Shown here piece after piece: positions 11,388 to 20,513 of a stretch of DNA of 64,000 bases. Origin of the DNA: Trichosporon coremiiforme (lineage: Eukaryota > Basidiomycota > Tremellomycetes > Trichosporonales > Trichosporonaceae). Under the pieces are notes generated by a model, which had not been told where the DNA came from, did not search any database, and worked only from the letters and a program-made list of their open reading frames with translations. Numbering within the stretch: position 1 is the first letter of the stretch; each line of letters opens with the position of its first letter. The stretch lies in NCBI GenBank assembly GCA_039545355.1, contig BCJJ01000004.1:1258801-1322800 (forward strand), in the 5' to 3' direction. Both the position numbers and the translations under genes were made by a program.

Positions 11388-12341
11388 CTAGGCAGTCTTG
11401 TCGCTCGCTGTGCTCTCCGTGTCCGAGTCGGGGCCGCCGGCGAGGTTTCGTCCTTCCTCGATCATGGCCTTGACGCCGTCGATCGCGTACACGTCGTCTC
11501 CCATGCTCTTGATCTGCTGCTCGACCCCTCGCCAAACCTTCTTCACCTCATCGTCAGATTCTGTCTGTCAGCTCGTCCGCACTAACCAAGCAGCTTCTCA
11601 TGTTGGTCTGCCGCAACTGCACCCACCCTCCGCAAGCATCATGAGGCGCACGCGCTCCAGCCCTCTGGCGACAGTCTCGCGCATGCCCGCCTTCTGTCTC
11701 TCAGATGGGGACAGACCACTCTGCTGGTCGAGGATCGACACCGTGTCCGTCAATTGGGACATTTCCGAAAACTTCTCCTGCAGCTGCGTCACGATGCTGA
11801 TGAGCTGGGGCGTCTTCAGGTTCAGGCTCGCAATCGTGTCGCCGGCGCTGAAGAGCTGGTGGTGGTGGTTGTAGACGAGCGTGTGGCGCGCGCTCTGGAG
11901 CTTGCCCACGTCTGCTGTCAGCTATGGTCGCGCTTTTCCAAGCGTACCTCCGGCAAGGCTCGCTGTCGTCTTGAGCAGCTCGCCGAGCGGCTTCCCCATG
12001 AGCAACTCGTAGTATTCCGCAGGAACAAAGTTCTCGCTCGTAGGATCCAGTCTTCCCTCCTTGACCTCTCTTCCCTCTCTCCTCGGTCTAGCTTTCGGCG
12101 TGACCTCGTCCGTCTTCGCGCTGACCGATGAGTTCGGTGTCGCGGGAGTCGCGGGCGCCTCTCGCGGCGACACGGAAGGAAGAGGGGACCGGCTCTGCGG
12201 CGGGTCCGAATTCGGTCGTGACAGGCCATAGAAGTCACGCAGCTGTTCACGCCTGGCTGCGCGCCGGGCTTCGGCGGCGGCACCGCGGCCTGGAGACAGT
12301 ACACCGGAACTGCCAGAGGCGGGCGGCGAGGTCGTCGACAT
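11388..12341 (-). CDS. VPS51: Vps51, GARP complex subunit
   Basis: Three exons: 12341-11948, 11911-11627 and 11560-11388 (introns 36 and 66 nt), 283 residues. The N-terminus contains EQLRDFYGL, the conserved motif with which Vps51 binds the SNARE Tlg1. It is followed by FVPAEYYELLMGKPLGELL and then a long helical stretch (LVYNHHHQLFSAGDTIASL, LKTPQLISIVTQLQEKFSEM). The length is closer to short fungal Vps51 than to the much longer animal Fat-free proteins, which carry an extra C-terminal region. GARP tethers endosome-derived vesicles at the trans-Golgi. Both introns place a branch-adjacent AG a few bases before the AG actually used. Confidence 0.88.
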
Positions 12342-13018
12342 GGCGGGGTGGATGTTGTCGCGTCAGGCCAGAACTCTGGAACGGCTTAAGCCGGGTCCCT
12401 GGCTCGGACGCCACGCGAGGGAGAATGAGGCACCGTGGGAGACTTTAAAACCATGAGCCCAGGCAGCCGTGGGAGATCTTCGGAGTACAGGGAACCGTGG
12501 GAAAGCACGACCGGTATTGACGTTAAACAAACGGAGATCCACTGCGGCATGCGGCACGCGACCTCTGGCCCTTGGACTGCGGGATATAACAGCGGTGGGC
12601 TGGCGTAAGCTGTATCTCTTATTGTCTTCTGGTTGGGGATCTGATGTGGTCTCATGAGTTGCAGATCGTTGGGGAAGCGATGCATTCCAGAGTAACGAGA
12701 GCGTTTGCTCCAACGTATACGAACCTGTCACACTGCTCTTCCGCTTCCACGCAGCTGAGATTGCACGTGAGTTAAGGTTTCTTCCCAGTGACTAGTGGAC
12801 GGCTCAGGCAGACTCTAATTGCCGATCACGAATCACACGGTGCCCCGCGGACATGCGGGCATCCCCTGGTCAGATGATCGAGACAGTACTCCCCCACGCC
12901 CATCCATCGCACAGCCCATCCGCCCTCGGCGAAAGGCGATGGCGGCTCTCATATAAAGCGGATGCACGAGGGTGAGTACCCGGCGCCTCTAATCCAGCCC
13001 ACATCCACACCCATAGGA
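12342..13018. other. Divergent promoter region between VPS51 and the RING gene
   Basis: These 677 bp separate two divergent starts. They hold a CACGTG at 12764-12769 and a TATA element next to the RING gene. No open frame has recognisable content. Confidence 0.6.
12952..12957 (+). promoter_or_regulatory. TATA box of the RING-finger gene
   Basis: A TATAAA lies 62 nt upstream of the ATG at 13019. The in-frame ATG at 12962 is only 5 nt after this box, so it should be upstream of transcription start. That is why the later ATG is preferred. Confidence 0.55.
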
Positions 13019-13821
13019 ATGGCGACGCTCAACCTCTCCTCGCTCGGCGCTGAGCTCGATGCTATCCGGCGACAGCGCGCGCCTTCTTCCAGCTCCGTTG
13101 ACACTGCAAGTACGGGAACTTCGCCCCTCACTCCGCCGCTGCTTTCTGCCCCTCTGCCGTTCATCGCGGATACAGAGGACGACGACGCAATCCGGATAGA
13201 CACGCCGAGGACAGACACGCCCAAGCCTGAAGTTGCGGCCGTAGAGGAGAAGAAGGAACAGCCGTTTGCAACCTGCCTGTTGTGTTTCCAACGGCCGCCG
13301 AGTGCCGTGTTGCTGCCTTGTAAGTCTTAACGCTCCGACACACCACTCTCCTTTCCTTGAGGGGTGTCATCATGGATTCCCGCTCCATAAACACTTGCTT
13401 CTGATCCAGCTTCCGCGGGCAGGTCGTGCGCTGACATCCAGGCTGCCACCTGAACCTGTGCTTCCTCTGCGCACCCCTCCTCATAGCACGCAACGCGCCC
13501 TCCTGCCCCGCAGCAACCGACGACGATCCGGAACCACGAACTGACCGAGTCCCCTTCAATGTCGCTCTGGCTAGGGCGATGCGCAAGTCGCCCGAGAAGA
13601 AGAGGCTCGGTATGGCTGGCTTCATCCCACCAGAGTTGGGACAGAGCGGTGCCGAGCTGGGCGGAAAGGATGTCCTCAGCGGGTCGATACGTAGTGAGAC
13701 GGGCAGGGATGGACAGATCAAGCTGGAGAGTAAGGGAGAGGGACGACGGGGTGTGGGGAAGACGCAGTGCCTTGTTTGTAGGAGCGGAGTAGAAGGGTGG
13801 CTGAGGGTGTACACCGGTTGA
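13019..13821 (+). CDS. RING-finger protein with the zinc site split by a long insertion
   Basis: Two exons, 13019-13319 and 13442-13821, joined over a 122-nt intron to give 226 residues. Six RING ligands lie together: C86, C89, C101, H103, C107 and C110 (CLLCF, then LLPCCHLNLCFLCA). The usual last pair does not follow at once. It appears 99 residues later at C210 and C213 (TQCLVCR), followed by SGVEGWLRVY, which is how MUL1/IAP-type RINGs end. The protein would therefore be a C3HC4 E3 ligase with a disordered loop between ligands 6 and 7. The substrate and location are unknown, and no membrane segment is seen. The acceptor was chosen because it rejoins CCHLNLC in frame. Confidence 0.78.
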
Positions 13822-14581
13822 GCGCCGGGTGAGCTGTAGATGGGAACGAAGAATGGATCGGAGGGAGAGTCCTGTTGTATCACGCATTATCACATTGCCA
13901 CGAACATAATGTATACGATTGTACGAACGCGGACCCCAGTGCATGTAGTGCAGAGGACCTACGCATTGTGCATTGTGCTCGTCTGCTTGCTGCATGCGGC
14001 GAGCTAACCGCGATATTGAACAACTGACTACCCTCAGCGCACCGATTGGCCTGAGATAACCCAGCCACCTCAGCATGACGTCACGTCGACTCAACCATTG
14101 TCGACATCGAATGCAACGCATTTGTGCACGCAGCACAGAGTTGTCACGAGCACTGCGCACAGCGGAGCAAGCGTTAGTAATCATGCGCAACAGTCGTGTG
14201 GCATTGCGTGCATGGCGCGGATGGCGGCGGGCACGGTGTGAATCACAGAGGGAGCTTCGCGGGACGCCCGTGTCGCCCGTGTCTGAGGCGGCAATTGTTG
14301 GCAGCGGGTGAACACCCTAGTGCATGACGAACGAAAAAACGGTACGCATCCCGAACGAGGTTGATGGGGACTATGAGTGTGGCGATAGAGATAATAGTGG
14401 TGATCATTATAGTGATACAGACAACAGTACAGATACAGTGCGACGGCCCCTTGTTTGCTGTGCCGGCGTCGGTGAGATGACAGAGTGATGGGCAGATCTC
14501 CCTGCAGCAAACGCTTGCCGCCTCGCCGCTAGTTCCCAGGCAACAACGGAGGAGTAATGGAGCTCACGATAAGCGTAGAGT
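13822..14581. other. Intergenic between convergent genes
   Basis: A 760-bp gap between the ends of the RING gene and the Rpr2-like gene. There is an A/T-rich stretch around 14380-14440 and several short overlapping open frames with no recognisable content. I see no RNA gene or clear repeat. Confidence 0.5.
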
Positions 14582-15349
14582 CTAGCTCAGACCCCAGTTG
14601 CCTGATGACTTCTCGGCCTCACGCGCCTTGTTCTGGGCGAGAAGCTTGGCGAGGCCCGACTTCTTGGTCTTGCGCTTCTTTGCCGGTGGCGGCGACGGGG
14701 GCGCAGGGCTTGAGCCGGAGCTGGCGCTCGGAGGGGGGTATGTCGGCAGCCCGGGGTCGGAGGTGGGGATGTGTGCGAGGGACGGTGTGCGAGTCAGCGC
14801 CGCCTTATCCCTCTCCCCTTCTGGAACGGCGAGAGCCTGTTCTGTTTTGGTGGGCTCCTTGGGCGCAGGCGGCTCGTCCGGCTTCACCTCTGCCGCGAGA
14901 CGAGATGCTCGGCGTGTGCGAGCGACGGTGCGCGCCGAGGCGTAGAATGACGGGGTTGGCTTGGGCCGGCGGAAATGATTACCACACGTCGAGCACTGGG
15001 TGTTGCGACGGCGGCGGTCGTCCGCATCCATCTGTGCGAGGGCCGCATGGAGCTCAGCCTCGAGCTCATCGGCGGCGTGGATGGGAGCACCCTTGCGCTT
15101 GTTCCCCCGCGGCTGGAAGTACCCATCACGCAGAGTGCCGCACTTGCCACACCACAGCGACCAGGCGATGCTGACCTGCGGCAGGCTGTTGAGCAGCCGC
15201 ACCCGAGCGGCGCACAGCTTGTCGGTCGCGGGACCAGACAGGAGTGCCGGATCGAGCACGGGCGGCAACGCATCGGCCAGAATGGTTGCGGAGCCAAACG
15301 GGAGCGACAGCGTCGTCGAGGACCGGTCCTTGGCCAGCGTGATGGCCAT
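14582..15349 (-). CDS. Rpr2/Rpp21/Snm1-like zinc-ribbon protein
   Basis: An intronless gene of 255 residues started at MAITLAKDRS; an upstream in-frame ATG at 15481 is less likely. The first 60 residues are helical. A zinc ribbon follows with WCGKCGTLRDG (C67, C70) and QCSTCGNHFRR (C119, C122), spaced by a basic insert. This Cys4 layout is that of the RNase P/MRP subunits Rpr2, Rpp21 and Snm1. The C-terminal half is Pro/Ser-rich with a basic cluster (KKRKTKK) that could serve as a nuclear signal. The likely role is in tRNA or rRNA precursor processing. The family call is solid, but which of the two complexes it belongs to is open. Confidence 0.7.
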   Translation of the reverse strand: MAITLAKDRSSTTLSLPFGSATILADALPPVLDPALLSGPATDKLCAARVRLLNSLPQVSIAWSLWCGKCGTLRDGYFQPRGNKRKGAPIHAADELEAELHAALAQMDADDRRRRNTQCSTCGNHFRRPKPTPSFYASARTVARTRRASRLAAEVKPDEPPAPKEPTKTEQALAVPEGERDKAALTRTPSLAHIPTSDPGLPTYPPPSASSGSSPAPPSPPPAKKRKTKKSGLAKLLAQNKAREAEKSSGNWGLS

Positions 15350-15879
15350 GGTCGCGAGAATCGAGCGAGTCGGAGGTAGGCGTGGTGTGGAGGGAGTCAA
15401 AAGATAGGGGTGGCAAATGCTATTCCTGAATGGACAGGCGCTGGCCCGCATTCCTGCCAGCGCTGATGGGCACTGATTCACACGGGAGCAAATATTTTCA
15501 CCAGGGTGACTGGACTTGACCTTAGCCGGTGACTCCTAATCGCGGATTGCGAATTAACCTTATGCCCGGCAGCGGCGAGAACTAATCAGCACGTGGTCAC
15601 AGATTAGCCTGGCAGAGCCACTGCCGACGCGTCCTAATTCCTGGATCACCCTGAGCTGTCGCGTTCAGGAAAGGGCATTTACAGCCAGGAACAGTGGCCA
15701 GCGGCAACAACAGGCCAAGAAAGTCAAGGCTGGCAACTAGTGTGCGAGTGTCCGTGCGCACGTATCGTCAGCACAGCACCGCACACAGCCAGCACACCAA
15801 CAACAGAGTGCAGCTCTTGCTGCTTTCCATTCTTTCTCTCCCACAGCACTCGGTATACCGCACACGCGCACGCAGCACA
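15350..15879. other. Divergent promoter, Rpr2-like gene / SFT2
   Basis: 530 bp between divergent starts. It contains a CACGTG at 15590-15595 and several AATTA/TAATC-type short motifs. I see no open frame of note. Confidence 0.5.
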
Positions 15880-16560
15880 ATGGCTCCCGGCTGGTTGAGT
15901 GAGTGCTACGCTGTCGTCGTGACCAGCACAGCCCTGCTCAGACGACATGACTGACGCCGGCAGATCTCGACAACCCCCAGTCGCCTGGCGACCTGTACTT
16001 CGGAGGCGTAAGCTGCAGAACTCCGTTTCGTAGCTAACCAAACAGGAGAAGTCGACCTTCGGAGAGCTCTCCGTCAAGGAGCGCCTAATCGGATTTGGCA
16101 TGTGCTACGTCGGCGGCTTCCTCATCAGCATTCTCGGAGCGATTCTGTTGATCACCGGATCTGGCTCAGGCTTCGCCGTCTTCTTCGGTATCGGTGCCAT
16201 CATCTCACTCGTCGGCACTGGCTTTCTCATGTGAGTCCCAACCTGGTCGTCCCCCGTTGAGCTGTAGGCCTCCCCGTATGGTGTAGCTAACGATCAGCGG
16301 CTTCTGGCGCCAGACGAAGCTCATGTTCAAGCCCGTCCGAATCATTGCGTCCGTCATCATGCTGATGGCGATTGGCATGTGCTTCATCAGCGCGTTCCTT
16401 CTACCCGCCGCCCTGTGTATCCTCTTCGTCGTCATCGAGTACTGCGCCATGGCCTGGTATTCTCTGTCATACATCCCTTACGCTCGAGATGTGAGTTACG
16501 GTGTTCTGGACGGTAGGCTGACGGCAGGCGGTCAAGGGCCTTGTATCAAAGTTCATTTAG
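15880..16560 (+). CDS. SFT2: Sft2-family Golgi transport membrane protein
   Basis: Five exons: 15880-15898, 15964-16007, 16046-16230, 16298-16490 and 16528-16560, 157 residues. The first coding exon is only 19 nt and the last 33 nt. After a short cytosolic N-terminus (STFGELSVKERLIGFG) come four hydrophobic segments. The family ending WYSLSYIPYARDAVKG is present and is rebuilt across the last splice, which confirms the exon joins. Sft2 proteins sit in late Golgi membranes and assist fusion of endosome-derived vesicles, a step next to the one served by the GARP subunit Vps51 encoded 4 kb away. The stop is 59 bp from that of the convergent RS-protein gene. Confidence 0.92.
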
Positions 16561-16619
16561 ATAGCATGCTAGACAGGCGATACAACGTTGTTAATCTACA
16601 CTATACAGATCTTCTATGG

Positions 16620-17973
16620 CTACTTGCCCACGTCCCACGCACGCATACCGCCCTGCGGAGTGTACTCCATGTCGAGGAGGCTCTTGGACTCCTTGTCATC
16701 TGTCGGCAGCGATGGACCAATGCGGCCACTACGGCTCGACTCTGCGGCGTGTCTTGACTTCCGCTCAGGCTCGGGAGACGAGGAGAGGCCCGGAGAGCGT
16801 CGGCGGCGCTGGAAATTAGCGTGTTATTCACGGGAGAACTAAGATGCTCACCTTCTGGCCGCGCTCCTTCAGAACAGCGAGCATGTTGTCCCATCCGACG
16901 TCCGCAACGATTCCCTCCTTGGGCACAGGTCCTACGTCTAGCCGAGGGTCATAGTCTTGCTTGAAATATTTGTCCATTCTGGAGATGGGATGAGAGGGAG
17001 CCTTCGGCGGAGAGTCTGGCGGTGGAGGCGGAGGCGACGAGGAAGGAGGGCGAGGGTGATGCTGCCGGTCATAGGGGCGCCTCTCGTCATCAATGCGAGC
17101 ACGTCGCTTGGGCGAACGCTCTCGATCACGACAATCCCCTCGTCCACGCGAGCGATCTCTTCTGTCCTTGCGATCACGTGAGCGATCTCGAAAACGATCG
17201 CGGTCACGATCGCGACGCCTTTCTCTGTCGCGGGAGGAATCGCGCCTTCTCTTGTCGTCTCTATCTGCCGAGGGGCTGCGATCACGTCTGCTCCCTCGCC
17301 CAGGAGACCGGCTGCGCTCCCTTCGGTCATATCTGTCGCGCGAACGATCGCGAGGGCGTTCTCGGTCGCGAGGTGCCGACCTCGACCGTGAGCGAGAGCG
17401 TCGATGGTCATATCGTTCCCGTGAACGGTCACGTCGCCGATCATCTTCGTCGTTGTCGTGGCGTCTTGGGCGTCGGTCGTCGTCGCGATCGAGTCTTCTA
17501 GCTCGGTCGTCACGACGGTTGTCCCTGCGGTCTCGTTCGCGTCTGCCAGCGCGCTCAGCGTCCTTAGCAGCGCCTTTCATGGCACCACCGAACAATCGAC
17601 TCATGCCTGAATCTCCGCTCTTCTTTGTTCTTGCGTCCTTTGCACTTCGAGCTTGCTCCCTGAGCAGCGCTTTGTTGTGACCGTCGACGCTCTTGATCAT
17701 GCTAGCGAGGAAGCGCTTGTTAGGCTTAGGTGCGTTGGGATCAGGTCTGAATGTCAGCTTCTGGTGCTCCGGACACAGCTTGACATACGAGCTCCTCTCG
17801 GCCTCCCTTTCCAAGTACGCTCCGAGACCCATCTCTGCCCATTTCAGCTCGTTCATCTTCGCCTCCTCCGCAAGGATTTTGGCGACGTGAGCATCGAGGA
17901 CATCATCGCTGACGTCCAGTGGCACCGACGCCGCAGCCCTCATAAGTTTGTTGACCACAGTGTTGAGAGACAT
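16620..17973 (-). CDS. RS-rich nuclear protein, possible splicing factor
   Basis: Two exons, 17973-16852 and 16808-16620 (intron 43 nt), 436 residues. The ordered N-terminus (MSLNTVVNKLMRAAAS, then KLCPEHQKLTF and PNKRFLASMIKSVDGHNKAL) is followed by about 170 residues of Arg/Ser/Asp/Glu repeats. Then comes a conserved-looking block (MDKYFKQDYDPRLDVG, WDNMLAVLKER), and the end YTPQGGMRAWDVGK. Arg-Ser/Arg-Asp repeats are typical of splicing factors and nuclear-speckle proteins. I do not recognise the specific ortholog, so a splicing role is inferred from composition. The C-terminal segment is reached only through the second exon; without splicing the protein would end in VSILVLP. Confidence 0.75.
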
Positions 17974-18382
17974 GTCGACGGGGTCGCGTGTCTCTCACGG
18001 GTCGCAGTTGTTCTGAAAGGGTGATGGAGCACCTCCAACTGACCTTGCCACTACTTGCCGAGATACCGCGGCGATCAACGGCGGGCACGTGATGGCACTG
18101 GTGTCGATGGATTAAATGTAGAAAAACATTCTCGAGAAATCTCTCCACGTGGACCCTCCACCGCCCGCTGAGCCAGGTTCGCTCTGACGCGTTTATGTGG
18201 CCACGGCGTTCCAAGACCTTCCAGGCAACTTTCCGGATCGTGCACGACACTTTCATCACACTCTACGAAACGGAAAACAGCAGCGTTCAAGGTCACTCCA
18301 AAACGCACGAAACCCGGCCCACGCACGTCGACCCGTTTCTCAGCTTTTCCCCGATTCGTTTTGCTCATTCCGGACCGCACAC
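17974..18382. promoter_or_regulatory. Divergent promoter, RS-protein gene / CCT6
   Basis: 409 bp between divergent starts. It contains the palindrome CCACGTGG at 18145-18152, a possible bHLH (Cbf1-type) site. No other element is clear. Confidence 0.45.
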
Positions 18383-20148
18383 ATGTCCAGTCTCGAGCTT
18401 ATCAACCCTCGCGCCGAGAGCGTGAGGAGGCAGCAGGCTCTCCAGGTCAACACGGTGAGTATCGAGTGTAACCTCCCGGAGAGGTGGCTTTGAAGCTAAT
18501 CTGAACAGGCTGGAGCGGTTGGTCTCGCCAATGTTGTCAAGAGCAACCTGGGCCCCCGTGGAACGATCAAGATGCTTGTTGACGGATCTGGACAGATCAA
18601 GATGACCAAGGACGGAAAGGTGCTGCTCTCGGAGATGCAGATCCAGAACCCGACGGCGGCCATGATTGCTCGTACCGCTGTTGCCCAGGACGAGCAGGTC
18701 GGTGACGGAACGACGTCAGTTGTCCTTCTCGTCGGAGAGCTCCTCAAGCAGGCCGACCGCTACATTTCGGAGGGTGTCCACCCGCGCGTCATCAGCGAGG
18801 GCTTCGATATTGCCAAGAAGGCGTCGCTCGAGTTCCTTGACCAGTTCAAGCAGTACCCGAACCTCGACCGTGCCAACCTCATCCAGGTCGCGCACACCTC
18901 GCTGTCGACCAAGCTCCACCCAAGCCTCGCCAAGAAGCTTGCCGCCGATGTTGTCGACGCCGTTCTTGCTATCCGACCCCCTGCCCCGGAGCCTGACGCG
19001 GACGGAAAGGTCGGCCGCCGTGACCCTATCGACCTTCACATGATCGAGATCATGAAGATGCAGCACCGCACCGACACTGACACCAAGCTCATCCGCGGTC
19101 TCGTCCTCGACCACGGTGCCCGTCACCCTGACATGCCCAAGCGCGTCGAGAACGCCTACATCCTCACCCTGAACGTCTCGCTCGAGTACGAGAAGACCGA
19201 GGTCAACTCTGGATTCTTCTACTCGTCCGCCGACCAGCGCGAGAAGCTAGTTGAGTCCGAGCGCCGGTTCGTCGACGACAAGCTCCGAAAGATTGTCGAG
19301 TTCAAGAACAACGTTTGCGATGTGGACGTCAAGTCCGGAGAGAAGCCCAAGGGCTTCGTCATCATCAACCAGAAGGGTATCGACCCGATGTCCCTCGATG
19401 TTCTCGCCAAGAACAACATTCTCGCTCTCCGTCGCGCCAAGAGGAGGAATATGGAGCGTCTGCAGCTTGCGTGTGGTGGTGTTGCCCAGAACTCGGTCGA
19501 CGACCTCGACCCCGAGGACCTCGGTTACGCCGGTCTCGTCTACGAACACACGCTCGGAGAGGAGAAGTACACGTTCGTTGAGGATGTCAAGGAGGGCAAG
19601 AGTGTCACGATGCTTATCAAGGGTGAGTTTCTCTCATGACAGAATCGAATCTAAACTGACGCGCAGGCCCCAACGCCCACACCATGACCCAGATCCAGGA
19701 GGCTCTCCGTGACGGATTCCGTGCCGTCAAGAACGCCATCGAGGACGAGGCTGTCATTCCCGGTGCCGGTGCCTTCGAGGTTGCGTGCAGCAACTACCTC
19801 GAGAACACCGTCAAGTCAAAAGCGAAGGGACGTGCCAAGCTCGGTGTCTCTGCCTTCGCCGAGGCTCTCCTCATCATCCCCAAGACCCTCGCGGCCAACG
19901 GTGGATACGATGTTCAGGACGCCATTGTTCAGCTCCAGACGGAACAGGAGGAGACTGACGACCCGGTTGGCCTTGACCTGCGCTCCGGAGAGCCCATGAA
20001 CCCCGTCACCGAGGGTGTCTGGGACAACTACCGGGTCAAGCGCCAGATGCTCCACTCGTGCTCGGTCATCGCTGTGAACCTGCTCAGCACCGACGAGATC
20101 CTCCGTGCCGGTCGCTCGTCGCTCAAGCCCGACGCCCAGGGCATGTAA
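18383..20148 (+). CDS. CCT6: Chaperonin CCT/TRiC subunit zeta
   Basis: Three exons: 18383-18454, 18509-19622 and 19667-20148 (introns 54 and 44 nt), 555 residues, close to the family length. The start [19 protein letters not shown] is diagnostic of the zeta subunit. ATP-site features are [26 protein letters not shown] and [20 protein letters not shown]. The intermediate segment [15 protein letters not shown] and the C-terminal [11 protein letters not shown] complete the group II chaperonin fold. CCT is the cytosolic double-ring chaperonin that folds actin and tubulin. Codon use is strongly biased to C-ending codons, as expected for a highly expressed gene. Confidence 0.97.
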
Positions 20149-20513
20149 GAGGTCATTTCTAGAGAGTTACGGATCAGTTGGTAGATTAATGATTACATCA
20201 GGATGTACGCATTTGCATGATGGACTGGTTGCAGCAGAGAGAGGGAGAGCGAGAAATGCGACCATCCAGACCTTCAAAGCTGAAGCGTTGCGGATGGCTT
20301 CATCCGACCCTACTGTGCACGTATGCATCGTGTTGCCTTCCCTCAGACTATCGAGCACAAACAGCACAAAGAAGCCATGATGTTGTACGGGGTGGAGGTC
20401 GCTTTCCCACGGTGTCTTCTTCAAAAGTTGAAAACATGACGTCCACCCAGGCTAGGCTGATCAGCCAGCGGCGATCGTGAAGTTCTTCCAGCACAAGCAC
20501 GGCAAGCACGACC
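20149..20513. other. CCT6 3' region / MAK5 promoter with a possible uORF
   Basis: 365 bp between tandem genes. A 14-codon open frame (ATG 20436 to TGA 20480) ends 33 nt before the MAK5 ATG and would act as an upstream ORF if transcription starts before it. No start site can be fixed from sequence alone. Confidence 0.4.

Noticed and set aside
12962..13018. Upstream in-frame ATG of the RING gene
   Set aside because: It lies 5 nt after the TATA box, so it should not be in the mRNA.
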